A DNA stretch of 64,000 bases from Solirubrobacter soli DSM 22325 (GTDB lineage Bacteria; Actinomycetota; Thermoleophilia; Solirubrobacterales; Solirubrobacteraceae). The stretch spans positions 124,001 to 188,000 of the forward strand of contig NZ_AUIK01000024.1 in assembly GCF_000423665.1 (NCBI RefSeq). The letters run 5' to 3'. A program made the translations under genes and the position numbers. Below, piece by piece: positions 43,249 through 52,268 of the stretch; position 1 is the first letter of the stretch, and each line of letters starts with the position of its first letter. The notes beneath the pieces are model-generated. The model did not search any database and had not been told where the DNA came from. It saw nothing but the letters and a program-made list of their open reading frames with translations.

Positions 43249-43730
43249 CGCACCTGGAAATCGGTGGGGGTACCGCCCCACGCGCCGGGTACCTCCAGCT
43301 CGACCCGGTGCATGGCGTGGGGGAGATGAGGCGGCGCGTACAAGAGGGCATTCCGCTCGACGACAACGTCGCGGATCGCGCGCTCGCGAGTCATGTACTC
43401 GAGCACATACCTGCGGGACCAGACCGCATCACGACCTTCAACGAGATCCATCGCGTGCTCAAGCCCGGCGGCGTCTTCGAGATCGTCGTCCCGCTGATTG
43501 GGTATTCTGACGAGGAGTGGAAACCGCGTCCCGTGCATGGGTGGCAGCCGTTTGCCGACCCGACGCATGTCAGCGTGTTCTGGTTCCCCGAGTCACTGCT
43601 CTACTTCTGCGAAGCCGGGTATCTGCCCAGCGCCGACTACGGAATCCGTCGCTGGGCGCCGCTCGAGCGTGACGCCTGGTACGTGAAGGACGGCTGGGAA
43701 GGTTTCGCCGTGCTGCGAAAGCCCGGTTAG
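43245..43730 (+). CDS. Class I SAM-dependent methyltransferase
   Basis: 161 aa, ATG 43245 overlapping the previous stop (ATGA). A short Methyltransf_11-type protein: HLEIGGGTAPRAGYLQLD (motif I), DNVADRALASHVLEHIP (motif IV, with the acceptor-facing E-H), FNEIHRVLKPGGVFEIVVP. It is shorter than typical (about 200-250 aa), lacking the N-terminal helices, as is common in glycan clusters where such enzymes O-methylate sugars. Acceptor unknown. Confidence 0.85.
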   Translation: MTHLEIGGGTAPRAGYLQLDPVHGVGEMRRRVQEGIPLDDNVADRALASHVLEHIPAGPDRITTFNEIHRVLKPGGVFEIVVPLIGYSDEEWKPRPVHGWQPFADPTHVSVFWFPESLLYFCEAGYLPSADYGIRRWAPLERDAWYVKDGWEGFAVLRKPG

Positions 43731-43738
43731 CGAGTCCT

Positions 43739-44800
43739 ATGGCCATCGCGTCACTTGACGGAGACCGACCCACTCGGTCCATCGCGTACTACCTGCCTCA
43801 GTTTTACCCAATCCCGGAAAATGATCGCTGGTGGGGGCCAGGCTTCACCGAGTGGACGAACGTGTCGCGGGCGCGCCCGCTCTTCCCTCGGCATGAGCAG
43901 CCTCGTGTCCCCGGGGAGCTGGGGTACTACGACTTGCGCGACAGGGACATTCGCGCCAGACAAGCGGCTCTCGCACGGGCGTTCGGGATCTCAGCCTTCT
44001 GCTATTGGCACTACTGGTTCGGTGGCGGCCGCCGGATCCTGACGGAAGTGTTCGACGAGGTGCTCGCGTCGGGCGAGCCCGACTTTCCGTTTTGCTTGGC
44101 ATGGGCCAATGAGAGCTGGACCGGTACATGGTACGGCGCGCCGGATCGGATGCTGGTAGCCCAGATGTATCCAGGCACGCCGGATGAGGAAGCTCATTTC
44201 GCGGCTGTGCTTCCCGCGTTTGAGGATCCCAGGTACGTCAGGATCGGCGGCCGGCCCCTGTTCGTCGTGCTCCGTCCGAGGAAGCATCCGGATCTCCGCG
44301 GCTTCGTGCGGCGCTGGCAGCGAATGGCACGTCACGCCGGTCTGGAGGGCATATTCTTCGCCGGTGAGGTGCACTTCAGGCCTGGTCGCCGACCCTGGCC
44401 ACCTTCCAGTCTCGGCCTAGACGCGACCATCGACTTCGGCTTCTCGCACCTTACGTCGACCACGGTCTATCCCAACGGCCCGCGCGTCTTCGACTACGAC
44501 GCAGGCTGCGCCGGCTTCCCTCGACTTCATCCCGAGGGCACGTTGAGCTTTCCGTGCGTCGTTCCGCAATGGGACAACACCCCGCGGGTTGGCCGCCGCG
44601 GCGTGGTCGTCCACGGAGCGCACCCCGAAGGATTCGGTCGGCAGGTCGCCGCCGCGGTCGATCTTGTGCTCCGCAGGAGCGCCGACGAGCGGATTATCTT
44701 CGTGCGTGCCTGGAATGAGTGGGGGGAAGGCAACTATCTAGAGCCGGATCGCCTGTTCGGCTCCGGCTTTCTCGAGGCGCACCGCGAGAACTTGCAATGA
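43739..44800 (+). CDS. WbsX-like glycan-processing protein (GH99-related)
   Basis: 353 aa. IAYYLPQFYPIPENDRWWG and GFTEWTNVSRARPLF are the hallmark N-terminus of the WbsX (Glyco_tran_WbsX) family. The middle has SAFCYWHYWFGGGRRIL, FPFCLAWANESWTGTWYG and GRPLFVVLRP. The end has FVRAWNEWGEGNYLEPD. The family is fold-related to GH99 endo-mannosidases and occurs in O-antigen and capsule clusters; whether it transfers or hydrolyses sugars is not settled. It starts 8 bp after the methyltransferase stop and its own stop overlaps the next ATG. Confidence 0.88.
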   Translation: MAIASLDGDRPTRSIAYYLPQFYPIPENDRWWGPGFTEWTNVSRARPLFPRHEQPRVPGELGYYDLRDRDIRARQAALARAFGISAFCYWHYWFGGGRRILTEVFDEVLASGEPDFPFCLAWANESWTGTWYGAPDRMLVAQMYPGTPDEEAHFAAVLPAFEDPRYVRIGGRPLFVVLRPRKHPDLRGFVRRWQRMARHAGLEGIFFAGEVHFRPGRRPWPPSSLGLDATIDFGFSHLTSTTVYPNGPRVFDYDAGCAGFPRLHPEGTLSFPCVVPQWDNTPRVGRRGVVVHGAHPEGFGRQVAAAVDLVLRRSADERIIFVRAWNEWGEGNYLEPDRLFGSGFLEAHRENLQ

Positions 44801-45723
44801 CGGACTTTGACGACCGGAAGACGTCCGCCTCACCCGCGCCGCTTGTGAGCGTGGTGATCCCGGTACACAACGGCTCGCGGTACATCCTCGCCGCGGTCAA
44901 CTCGGTCTTGCAACAGAGCCACACCTGCGTGGAAGTGATTGTCGTCGACGACGGCTCAACTGACGACACGGATGCTCTCGTGTCATCGATCGAGGACTCG
45001 CGCCTGTGTATGGTGAGCATCCCGACAAGAGCCGGGGTGGCAGCCGCACGCAATCACGGCTTGCGTCGCGCAACGGGCGACTATGTCGCATGGCTCGACG
45101 CCGACGACACCTGGTATGACTTCAAGGTATCGGCGCAAGTGGCCATCCTTGAGGCGTTTCCGCGGGTGGTCTGCGTGGGATCGCCCATGGAGGCGATCAC
45201 AGCGGATGACTCGCGAACGATTGGCCGGGTCGGGCTAATGGGACGCCACGCGTCGCAAGCGGCGATCCAGCAGGCGCGGGTCATGCCGTTCCCGCTTTCC
45301 TCGTCACTCGCCCGTGGGGATGCCGTTCGCGCCATCGCCGGCTTTGACGAGCGACTCGATCAGGAGCCGGGGCAGGTCGAGGACCTCGATTTCATCGCAC
45401 GCCTCGCGCGCCTCGGGGACATTCGCTGGCTACCGATGTCGGTCGGGGGCTACCGCGTGCATCCGAACAGCTCGACGTCCCTTCGGCTACGGGAGCAGCA
45501 GGCCGCCGCGGCGAGGATTCAGTCGCGGGAGGCTCGTGATGAACGGTCGATCAACGGTGGGTGGACGGATTCGCGTCGCCTGAGATGGTCTCAGGCGATG
45601 CTGCGCAGATCGCTGGAGGACCGCAGCGGGGCACGAACAGGCCGCGCGCTAATCCGGATCGGATTCGCGCTTGCGGTGACTCCTTCCTACGCCGTTCGCA
45701 AGCTCTCGGAGTTCGTTGTCTGA
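44797..45723 (+). CDS. Family 2 glycosyltransferase
   Basis: 308 aa, ATG 44797 overlapping the WbsX-like stop. GT-A fold features: VSVVIPVHNGSRYILAAVNS, VEVIVVDDGSTDDTDALV (nucleotide-sugar binding), GVAAARNHGLRRATGDYVA and WLDADDTWYDFK with the D-x-D metal site (DAD). C-terminal helices (about 240-300) end in an amphipathic segment, TPSYAVRKLSEFVV, that could touch the membrane. It should add one sugar to a lipid- or polymer-linked acceptor; donor unknown. Confidence 0.92.
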   Translation: MTDFDDRKTSASPAPLVSVVIPVHNGSRYILAAVNSVLQQSHTCVEVIVVDDGSTDDTDALVSSIEDSRLCMVSIPTRAGVAAARNHGLRRATGDYVAWLDADDTWYDFKVSAQVAILEAFPRVVCVGSPMEAITADDSRTIGRVGLMGRHASQAAIQQARVMPFPLSSSLARGDAVRAIAGFDERLDQEPGQVEDLDFIARLARLGDIRWLPMSVGGYRVHPNSSTSLRLREQQAAAARIQSREARDERSINGGWTDSRRLRWSQAMLRRSLEDRSGARTGRALIRIGFALAVTPSYAVRKLSEFVV

Positions 45724-46552
45724 GTCCTTCTTCCGCGCCCTGCTGGGCAAGCGGCTCCCGTGGGACGCGTTCCATGGAGTCTCCCGGACGTACGCTCCGG
45801 CCGAGCCGATCTTCGTCGTCGGCTGTCCGCGATCCGGAACGACGCTGGTCGGGGAACTCCTGGCGGCCGGGGCGAATCATCGTTCGATTGGCGAGAGTAC
45901 GTTCCTGGTCTTTCTGCACGACATGCTGTACGAACTAGGTTGGCGTACGGGCCGCGTCGTTGAGGGAGTTGACCCGGTCGACCTCGGTGACTTCGTTGAG
46001 TACGCCGGTGCGTTCGCAGACCGAGTCCTCGCAGATCGCTACAGGGAAGCGTGCCAGTCGACCCTGGTCGATCACACTCCCTGGTACGGGCTGGGCGCAC
46101 CGCTTCTGAACGCCATCTTTCCCTGCGCCCGATTCGTGCACGTGCTCCGCAACGGCGGGGCGGTGGCACAATCACTGAAGAGCTCGCACCAGCGAGGGCA
46201 CGACTGGGCGGGGGCTGACGTTCGCGCCCGAGCGCAACTCTGGACGTCGATGGTCGCGCAATGCGAGGAGGCTGGCCGCCAGATCGGTCCCAAACGGTTC
46301 GCCGAAATCCGCTTTGAGGCCCTTTGCCGCGATCCCACCGGCGCGTTTGGCGCGCTGCTACGTGACCTCGGGCTTCCTCAGTCGTCGCCGGATGCGCGCG
46401 TGCTTTCGACGCCACACGCGACGCCGTCGCGTCAGGACCTTCGCGCCAGAGAACCGCAATGGGACCAATGGCCCGCCGAAGAGCTTGCGATCTTCGCGGC
46501 GGTCGCGGGAAACGACATGCAGCGTCTCGGTTACGAACTCCCAGACACCTAG
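45716..46552 (+). CDS. PAPS-dependent sulfotransferase
   Basis: 278 aa from TTG 45716, overlapping the previous stop. The 5'-phosphosulfate loop is FVVGCPRSGTTLVGELL (about 33-49). The 3'-phosphate site is RFVHVLRNGGAVAQSLKSS (about 141-159). A later RFEALCRDPTGAFGALLRD is typical of bacterial Sulfotransfer_3 proteins. It transfers sulfate from PAPS to a hydroxyl, here probably on a sugar. APS kinase at 37269-37826 can supply the donor. It ends tail-to-tail with the phosphatase gene. Confidence 0.9.
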   Translation: MSESFFRALLGKRLPWDAFHGVSRTYAPAEPIFVVGCPRSGTTLVGELLAAGANHRSIGESTFLVFLHDMLYELGWRTGRVVEGVDPVDLGDFVEYAGAFADRVLADRYREACQSTLVDHTPWYGLGAPLLNAIFPCARFVHVLRNGGAVAQSLKSSHQRGHDWAGADVRARAQLWTSMVAQCEEAGRQIGPKRFAEIRFEALCRDPTGAFGALLRDLGLPQSSPDARVLSTPHATPSRQDLRAREPQWDQWPAEELAIFAAVAGNDMQRLGYELPDT

Positions 46553-47157
46553 GGCGGGGTTGGCCGAACCAACGGCCACGTGACGGGATGGATGCTTCCG
46601 GTCGGCACGGCGACCGCACCCACTAGCACACGAATGAGCGCCTCGTGTGTGACGACCACGACCGCTTCCGTGCCCTGCTGCGTGTGGTCGGCGATCGACG
46701 TGCTCGCGCGCGTCCACATACGCTCGCTCGACTCCCAGCCAGGATCGTCCGTCGACGGGACGCCATCACAGGCTTCGTACGCTCTGGTGCTAGCGGCTAT
46801 GTCCCCTTCCGTGATCTGACTGGATCCTTGGCGAACCGGAAGCCAGTCGTGAAGCCGGAGGTCCACAACGACTTCGAGGTCGATCTGCCGGGCAATCCGG
46901 GCCGCGGTCTCAAGTGCCCGGGTGTAGGGCGACGAAACGATGCGCCGGAAGCCGCCCGTGGCGAGCGCGGCGCCCGCATCGTCCGCTTCTCTTCGACCGC
47001 AGGCACTCAGCGGCACGAAGTCGTAGCGAGCGCCGGTGAACACCGTGCCGTGCTCGGCCAACGCGCTGATGTCGGCGTGGCCATGGCGCACAAGAACAGC
47101 CCCCACGTCTTGTCGGCCGAACGAATAGTGTTCTGACGATATGGAGTCTCGGCGCAC
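46549..47157 (-). CDS. Histidine phosphatase superfamily protein
   Basis: 202 aa on the minus strand from GTG 47157. VGAVLVRHGHADISA carries the R-H-G catalytic motif (about residue 24). SSPYTRALETAARIA supplies the second Arg. VVVVTHEALIRVLVG supplies the late His. The family removes phosphate from sugars, small metabolites or phosphohistidine. Within this cluster a sugar-phosphate substrate is likely, but no residue fixes it. It overlaps the sulfotransferase 3' end by four bases. Confidence 0.88.
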   Translation of the reverse strand: MRRDSISSEHYSFGRQDVGAVLVRHGHADISALAEHGTVFTGARYDFVPLSACGRREADDAGAALATGGFRRIVSSPYTRALETAARIARQIDLEVVVDLRLHDWLPVRQGSSQITEGDIAASTRAYEACDGVPSTDDPGWESSERMWTRASTSIADHTQQGTEAVVVVTHEALIRVLVGAVAVPTGSIHPVTWPLVRPTPP

Positions 47158-47177
47158 TCAGGAAGGGATCATGGCCA

Positions 47178-48893
47178 ATGCGTAGCCGCGGCGCGTCGTC
47201 GCGCGCCCCCCAGGCTGAATCGCTCTTCACCGAGGAAGAGCTCGAGCGCTTTTTCCCCAGAGGGCACGCGACCGGATCGCTGGCCCGGTTGTGTGCGGCC
47301 GCGTCGGACGCGCTCGCGCGGCTCATGCCTGATGGCGATCTTCCCCGTGTGCCGGGCTGGGATGGAAAAGGCGAGTATCAAGCGTTGCTCGAGCGCTATT
47401 GCTCGCTGCCGGCGGACATGCACTCGCAACCTGATGCACTGGTGACTCAGATCGCGTCGGACTTCTTCCCTGGCGCCGTCAACTGGCGCTGCCCCGAACT
47501 TCAATACAACCTCGGGGCCGCTGTCAATGTGGTGAGCTCAGCGCTCTACGCCGTCGCGCTCGACTTGAACGTCTTCCTCATCAACGATGGTTTGGCCGGA
47601 AACACCATCGTCGCGGAACAGGCCGTCGCCGCGATCCTGCTCGAGGCGGCCGGCGTCCAAGCCGGTCACGGACACGGGCTCTTCACTTTTGGCGGGACTG
47701 GGACCATTGCCTACGCGATCAAGGTCGGCTTGCGCAAGGCGGCCCCCGAGTCAGTTCGACGCGGCCGTCCTCGTAACATCCGGCTCGCCGTCACCGAGGA
47801 TGCACACTTCTCCCATGCGACGGCCGCGGACTGGCTCGGAATCGGGTCCGACGAACTCCTGATCCTGCCGTCGGATAGAGAGCGACGGTCGTGCATCAAG
47901 CGAGCGGAGCGTCTGCTCAGGGAGGCAATCGAACGTGGGAACACGGTACCCGCACTGCTGATCAACGGCGGCACGACGTATGACCACGCCATAGATGACA
48001 TTCCGGCGTTCGTCGAGCTGCGCGACCGGCTGGTCACTGACTATTCGCTCGAATACGTCCCCCATGTCCACGCCGACTCCGTCGTGGGGTGGGTTTGGCT
48101 CTTCTTCCGTCACTATGACTTCGATGCCAATCCGCTGGGCCTGTCACCCCGTGGCCTTGAGGCCATCAGGGCTCAATATGAGCGCGCAAAATGGATCAGC
48201 CTCGCCGATTCGTGGGGTGTCGACTTTCACAAGGGCGCGGGTGCCTGTCCCATCGACTGCAGCATGTTCATCGCAAATGACGCGGCCGACATCGTCAGGC
48301 TGCGAAAGGGAGATACACCGCAGGCCAGCACCCACCAACTCGCGGACGAGTTGAGCGTCGTATCGCCGGTCGACTATACACTGGAAACTTCGCGCGCCGG
48401 GGGTAAGCCGTTGGCTGCCCTTGGCTCGCTCCATAGTCTCGGGCGCGACGGGTACCGACGCGCGGTGGCGAACCTCATCGAAAACGCGATGCTGTTCCGA
48501 CACCTGGTCGAGCAGCAGTTCGAGATGGAAGTCCTGAACCCGTACGCGCTGGGGTACCAGACGATGGTACGCCTATATGAGCCCGGCACGGCCGATGACG
48601 ATCGGCGTGGCGCGGAACTTACCCGCTCAGATGCGTCGACGGGGGAGTTCGTCACTGCCGGCAACGCGTATCTCAAGCGCTTCTTCGTGTGGGATAACCA
48701 GGGACGCATGGATGTGAACGCTGGGGGCTTTGTCTACTCGTATACGCGTCACTTTGTCACGACACCCAGCGGTGTTCCCATTTCCGGCCTGAAGGTGTAT
48801 CCGACGTCGCCCCGTATCGGCCGCCGACACATCCGCGAGGCTGTCGAACTCCTGGCTGCACGAAAGCTGGCGTTCGACCTAACCTTCGGCTAA
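47178..48893 (+). CDS. PLP-dependent group II decarboxylase family protein
   Basis: 571 aa from ATG 47178 (GGAAGGG upstream; an ATG at 47171 opens only four codons). Fold-type I features: LNVFLINDGLAGNTIVAEQ near the substrate loop, LFTFGGTGTIAYAIKVGL (phosphate-binding GGTGT), EDAHFSHATAADWLGIG (ring-stacking His), YVPHVHADSVVGWVWLFF (H-x-D-A/S) and DSWGVDFHKGAGACPID with the Schiff-base Lys. Such enzymes decarboxylate aromatic or acidic amino acids; some act as aldehyde synthases or on cysteate/aspartate. It may make an amine that decorates the cluster product. Confidence 0.88.
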   Translation: MRSRGASSRAPQAESLFTEEELERFFPRGHATGSLARLCAAASDALARLMPDGDLPRVPGWDGKGEYQALLERYCSLPADMHSQPDALVTQIASDFFPGAVNWRCPELQYNLGAAVNVVSSALYAVALDLNVFLINDGLAGNTIVAEQAVAAILLEAAGVQAGHGHGLFTFGGTGTIAYAIKVGLRKAAPESVRRGRPRNIRLAVTEDAHFSHATAADWLGIGSDELLILPSDRERRSCIKRAERLLREAIERGNTVPALLINGGTTYDHAIDDIPAFVELRDRLVTDYSLEYVPHVHADSVVGWVWLFFRHYDFDANPLGLSPRGLEAIRAQYERAKWISLADSWGVDFHKGAGACPIDCSMFIANDAADIVRLRKGDTPQASTHQLADELSVVSPVDYTLETSRAGGKPLAALGSLHSLGRDGYRRAVANLIENAMLFRHLVEQQFEMEVLNPYALGYQTMVRLYEPGTADDDRRGAELTRSDASTGEFVTAGNAYLKRFFVWDNQGRMDVNAGGFVYSYTRHFVTTPSGVPISGLKVYPTSPRIGRRHIREAVELLAARKLAFDLTFG

Positions 48894-49553
48894 CTCCGCG
48901 ACGCGGAGCTGCTCTACCGTGTCAAAGGCGCGCCAGCACCGCGGGTAGAGCGCGCAGGCCTTCAGCTCGCGGTGGCTGATGAGTTCGCGCCACACGTCGG
49001 CAAAGTTATCTGCCTGAATTGAGGACAATGCGCAGACGCGCGACGGATTCAGGACTTGGATCCCTGAGGCGAACATTCGGGTTACCGCAGTGCGGCTGAC
49101 CTCGAGCACGGTTCCGTTGCGATCGTGGCGGATGTAGTCGCCGTCAAGCCCCGCGACCGGAGCGATTGGGACCAGCATGCACGCGGGTCTCTTGAGTCGC
49201 TCGTACTCCGCGGCGATGATTGCCAAGTCCAACTCGCCGATGCCATCACAGGTCAGGACGACAACGGGCTCGTCTAGGAAGCTCAGAAATGTGTTGCGTA
49301 TCCACCATGCGTTCATCTGGCCCTCGGTATTGAACACGCTGGCGGCGCCATGCTCGATCGCATGGCTGGCAAGCATCGCCTTGCGATACCCGACGGTGAC
49401 ATGGACGAGCGAGACCTGTCGGCGGGCGACCTCGAGGCTATGTCGAAGCAGCGTAGAGCCTCGGTAGGGAGCCATGGCCTTTGGGACGTCCGCGGTCAGC
49501 GGCATCATCCGAGCGCCGCGTCCGGCGGCCATGATCACGACATGCCGGAACAC
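48879..49553 (-). CDS. Sugar-phosphate nucleotidyltransferase-like protein
   Basis: 224 aa from GTG 49553. VVIMAAGRGARMMPLTADVPKAM, quoted as AAGRGARMMPLT and DVPKAMAPY, is the nucleotide-binding signature of NTP-transferases. VVVLTCDGIGELDLAIIA has the metal-binding D position. The rest is short, with no left-handed beta-helix. This type activates a sugar- or alcohol-phosphate as an NDP derivative, as in capsule and choline-phosphate pathways. Its stop overlaps the decarboxylase 3' end by 15 bp. It is followed six bases upstream by the SDR gene on the same strand. Confidence 0.85.
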   Translation of the reverse strand: MFRHVVIMAAGRGARMMPLTADVPKAMAPYRGSTLLRHSLEVARRQVSLVHVTVGYRKAMLASHAIEHGAASVFNTEGQMNAWWIRNTFLSFLDEPVVVLTCDGIGELDLAIIAAEYERLKRPACMLVPIAPVAGLDGDYIRHDRNGTVLEVSRTAVTRMFASGIQVLNPSRVCALSSIQADNFADVWRELISHRELKACALYPRCWRAFDTVEQLRVAELAEG

Positions 49554-49558
49554 GTTCC

Positions 49559-50503
49559 TCAGCCGTCAGGGGCTGCTCGGAGTAGAGCTTCAAGCTCCGG
49601 TCGCGTGAATCGTGGCGCGGTCTCCGAGGAGATTTCCGCCACCGCATATTTTACTGGCGGCGTCGTAAACGAGATCACGTAGCCGGGGCGCCCGGCAACC
49701 TCCGTCATCTGCGTGTGAGATGACTCGGCCGGCGAAACAAGCCACTCGCGGTCGCGGTCGCCGACACGGCGTTCGCCGACGGTCCATCGGTTTCCGAACA
49801 CGGCGGTCCAGACTTCGAGGAGGTCGGAGATCTTCGTGGCGCGCATGGGCCGTACGAGGACCCTGCCTCCAAGTTGATCGCGCGTCTCCAGCGCGGAGCG
49901 AACCTCGGCGGCCGCCTCGTCGGCGGAGATGAAGAAGCGGCTCATGTTGGGCCCAGTCGAAGTGATGACACCCGGGTCGCGACTCATCTCACGCCACTCC
50001 GGAAGCACCGATCCGGTCGACCACGCGATGTTGCCGAGCCGGACACAGGAGAACTCCGTGCCCCGCTTGCCGTGCATTCCGCAGAATGCTCTTTCCATCA
50101 GGGCCTTCGAGAGTGCGTACGTTCCCGCGTTCGGCGAGGCCGCCTTGTCGGTCGAAACGCCGATGACGGCTTCAACGTTGGTCTCGACCGCAACGCGCGC
50201 GACATTCTGAGACCCGCGAACGTTCACGTCGATGCACTCCATCGGATGCAGTTCCGCCAGCCCCACGTACTTGGTCGCGGCGGCGTGGACCACCAGACCG
50301 GGTTCGACGTCAGCGATCACGTCGCGAACGGACTCGATGTTGGTTACGTCAAGAGGCACGGACCGGCAGCCCGTGGCGATCTCCGCGTGCCGATTGGCAG
50401 AATGATTTCGCGATGCGAGGACCGGCTCGTACGAGTCCCGCAGAAGTGTGGCAAGGCGACGCCCTAGAAAGCCGGACCCGCCGGTGATGAGGACGCGCTT
50501 CAT
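49559..50503 (-). CDS. CapD/FlaA1-like sugar-nucleotide dehydratase or epimerase (SDR)
   Basis: 314 aa; ATG 50503 begins MKRVLITGGSGFLGRRLATL, the Rossmann G-x-x-G-x-x-G. VVHAAATKYVGLAELHPMEC and DVNVRGSQNVARVAVE follow, and STDKAASPNAGTYALSKALM has the S-T-D-K and Y-x-x-x-K catalytic residues of UDP-GlcNAc 4,6-dehydratase relatives. GTEFSCVRLGNIAWSTGSVLPEW also matches. The product is probably a 4-keto-6-deoxy sugar nucleotide. It reads together with the nucleotidyltransferase (minus strand) and is divergent from the epimerase at 50538. Confidence 0.88.
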   Translation of the reverse strand: MKRVLITGGSGFLGRRLATLLRDSYEPVLASRNHSANRHAEIATGCRSVPLDVTNIESVRDVIADVEPGLVVHAAATKYVGLAELHPMECIDVNVRGSQNVARVAVETNVEAVIGVSTDKAASPNAGTYALSKALMERAFCGMHGKRGTEFSCVRLGNIAWSTGSVLPEWREMSRDPGVITSTGPNMSRFFISADEAAAEVRSALETRDQLGGRVLVRPMRATKISDLLEVWTAVFGNRWTVGERRVGDRDREWLVSPAESSHTQMTEVAGRPGYVISFTTPPVKYAVAEISSETAPRFTRPELEALLRAAPDG

Positions 50504-50537
50504 CGGGTCGAACCAGACAGGGAAATCATGATAGGAG

Positions 50538-51482
50538 TTGGACGTGAAGGTCGGCCTTACGGGCGTGCGGATACTAGCGACAGGTGGAAGCGGCTTCTTG
50601 GGGCGGGCGCTTTGCACGCGCCTTGTCGCGGGCGGCGCCGAGGTTCACGTGCTCGCGCGTTCCCGTCGGCCCGAGTCGTTTCCCGCGAATCGCTGGTGGC
50701 GCGGTGACGTGGCTGACCCCTCAACTGTGTCACGTCTCGTGGATGAGCTTGAACCCTCCGGGATCTTCCATCTCGCAGGTCGCGCAACCGGCGCCCCGGA
50801 CCGTGCGCTCATGCGCGAGATGCTGGGCGTGCACGTCATGGGCACAGCGAACGTGCTCGACGCGGCGGCCCAACTCAGTCGCCCGCCGTTCGTCGTGCTC
50901 GTCGGATCGATGGCCGAGCCTGGTCCGGGCGGCCAAGAACTTGCCGCTTCCCCGTACGCCGCTACCAAAGCCGCGGCCGCCGGCGTCGCCGAGTTCTACG
51001 CGCACATCTGCGACGTTCCGGTCGTGCGCGCGCGCCTCTTCATGGTCTACGGCCCGGGCGACACGCAGCTGACAAAGGCGGTTCCGCACCTGATGCTGGC
51101 GACGATTCGCAACGAGAGGCCACGCTTCGGGGCGGGAGTGCTTCCCTTGGATTGGACCTTCATCGACGACGCGGTCGATGGCCTGCTGGCGGCGGCATTC
51201 GCGCGGCCAACGGCGCGAGTCGACATCGGGACGGGGCGGCTCGCCACCCTCCGCGAGATTGTAGGAATTGTAAGCGAACTGAGCCAGACCGCCGTTGAGC
51301 CGCAGTACGGAGCAATGGTCGATCGACCGTTCGTGACCGCGATCCGTGCTGATACCGAACAGGCAGCGAGACATATCGAATGGCGTGCCAAGGTTGGACT
51401 GGAGGATGGCCTGAGCCGAACCTTCGAGTGGTTTCGCTCCGCATGGGCTGCGGGTGAATTCGCTCCCGGTGGCGCAGGCTGA
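50538..51482 (+). CDS. NAD-dependent sugar-nucleotide epimerase/dehydratase (SDR)
   Basis: 314 aa from TTG 50538 (GTG 50544 also possible). RILATGGSGFLGRALCTRL is the NAD-binding loop. SGIFHLAGRATG, VHVMGTANVLDAA, VLVGSMAEPGP and ASPYAATKAAAAGVAE carry the S and Y-x-x-x-K. ARLFMVYGPGDTQL and LDWTFIDDAVDGLLAA are family hallmarks. It probably acts after the divergent 4,6-dehydratase on the same NDP-sugar, as a reductase or epimerase. Last gene of the glycan cluster. Confidence 0.9.
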   Translation: MDVKVGLTGVRILATGGSGFLGRALCTRLVAGGAEVHVLARSRRPESFPANRWWRGDVADPSTVSRLVDELEPSGIFHLAGRATGAPDRALMREMLGVHVMGTANVLDAAAQLSRPPFVVLVGSMAEPGPGGQELAASPYAATKAAAAGVAEFYAHICDVPVVRARLFMVYGPGDTQLTKAVPHLMLATIRNERPRFGAGVLPLDWTFIDDAVDGLLAAAFARPTARVDIGTGRLATLREIVGIVSELSQTAVEPQYGAMVDRPFVTAIRADTEQAARHIEWRAKVGLEDGLSRTFEWFRSAWAAGEFAPGGAG

Positions 51483-51655
51483 CGCGTGTGATGATTCCGG
51501 CCTTGCCGTGGGGGCGCGCGGCACTGCGCGCACCGCTCCCGGTCCAGCGCCCGCTGTCGGCTCCCTCCTGCGCTCGGGCCGTGAGTCAAATTGACGCGGG
51601 CTGGGTCCGACGGACACCGTGATTGCCGGTTGGAACAACCTAATATCCACCTCGG

Positions 51656-52212
51656 ATGGCCGCTCGGCGCCGGGCTCAAGCTCGCGCCCAGCCTCTGATC
51701 ATGCGGTCCTCGCAGCGCATGTGCCGCAGTCAGCGAGCGCCCCGGCAACGCCGACGCCCAGCGCGCCGCGACCGCGTGGCTGGCCTGGCCGCGGCAGGCG
51801 CGCTGCGCGCCAGGATGGCCTTCGCGCCCGCCGACCGCGCCGAGCAGATCGAGCATCTGCACGCGCACCTGGTCAGCGTGCAGATGTACGAGCCCGCCTG
51901 GCGACCGGCGATCCAGATCACGCTCGTGATCGCGCGCTGGGCCGACGCGTCAAGGAAGCCATGCCGCTCATGACCGCCGATCCGGGCGCGCACGGGCCCG
52001 TCCCGCGCTTCCAACAAGCCATGCTCGAGGTACTCGACGCGCAGGTGCCCCACCCGACCGCCGACGACATCAACGGAGCCGATGCGGACGACTCGCCCAA
52101 CCCGTTCAGAGACACGACGCGGACGCTGGAAGAGGTCGCGCACGCCGCCGCCGGCGCGGCGGTTCAGCTACACCCCGGCGGACCCGTGGGCATGCCCGAC
52201 GACACCGCCTGA
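51656..52212 (+). pseudogene. Element gene of unknown function with apparent frameshift
   Basis: From ATG 51656 the frame runs through a basic N-terminus into FAPADRAEQIEHLHAHLVSV and PAWRPAIQITLVIARWADA, then meets a stop near 51973. In the neighbouring frame the protein-like sequence continues from about 51950: VKEAMPLMTADPGAHGPVPR, LDAQVPHPTADDINGADADD and a tail to TGA 52210-52212. A one-base change near 51945 would join them into about 185 codons. GC-rich backbone composition returns here after the glycan cluster. The family was not recognised. Confidence 0.45.
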
Positions 52213-52268
52213 TCAGTCCGTCCAACGCCGCGGCAGGCAGCGGCACGCACGAGCGGAAGCACCTCACG

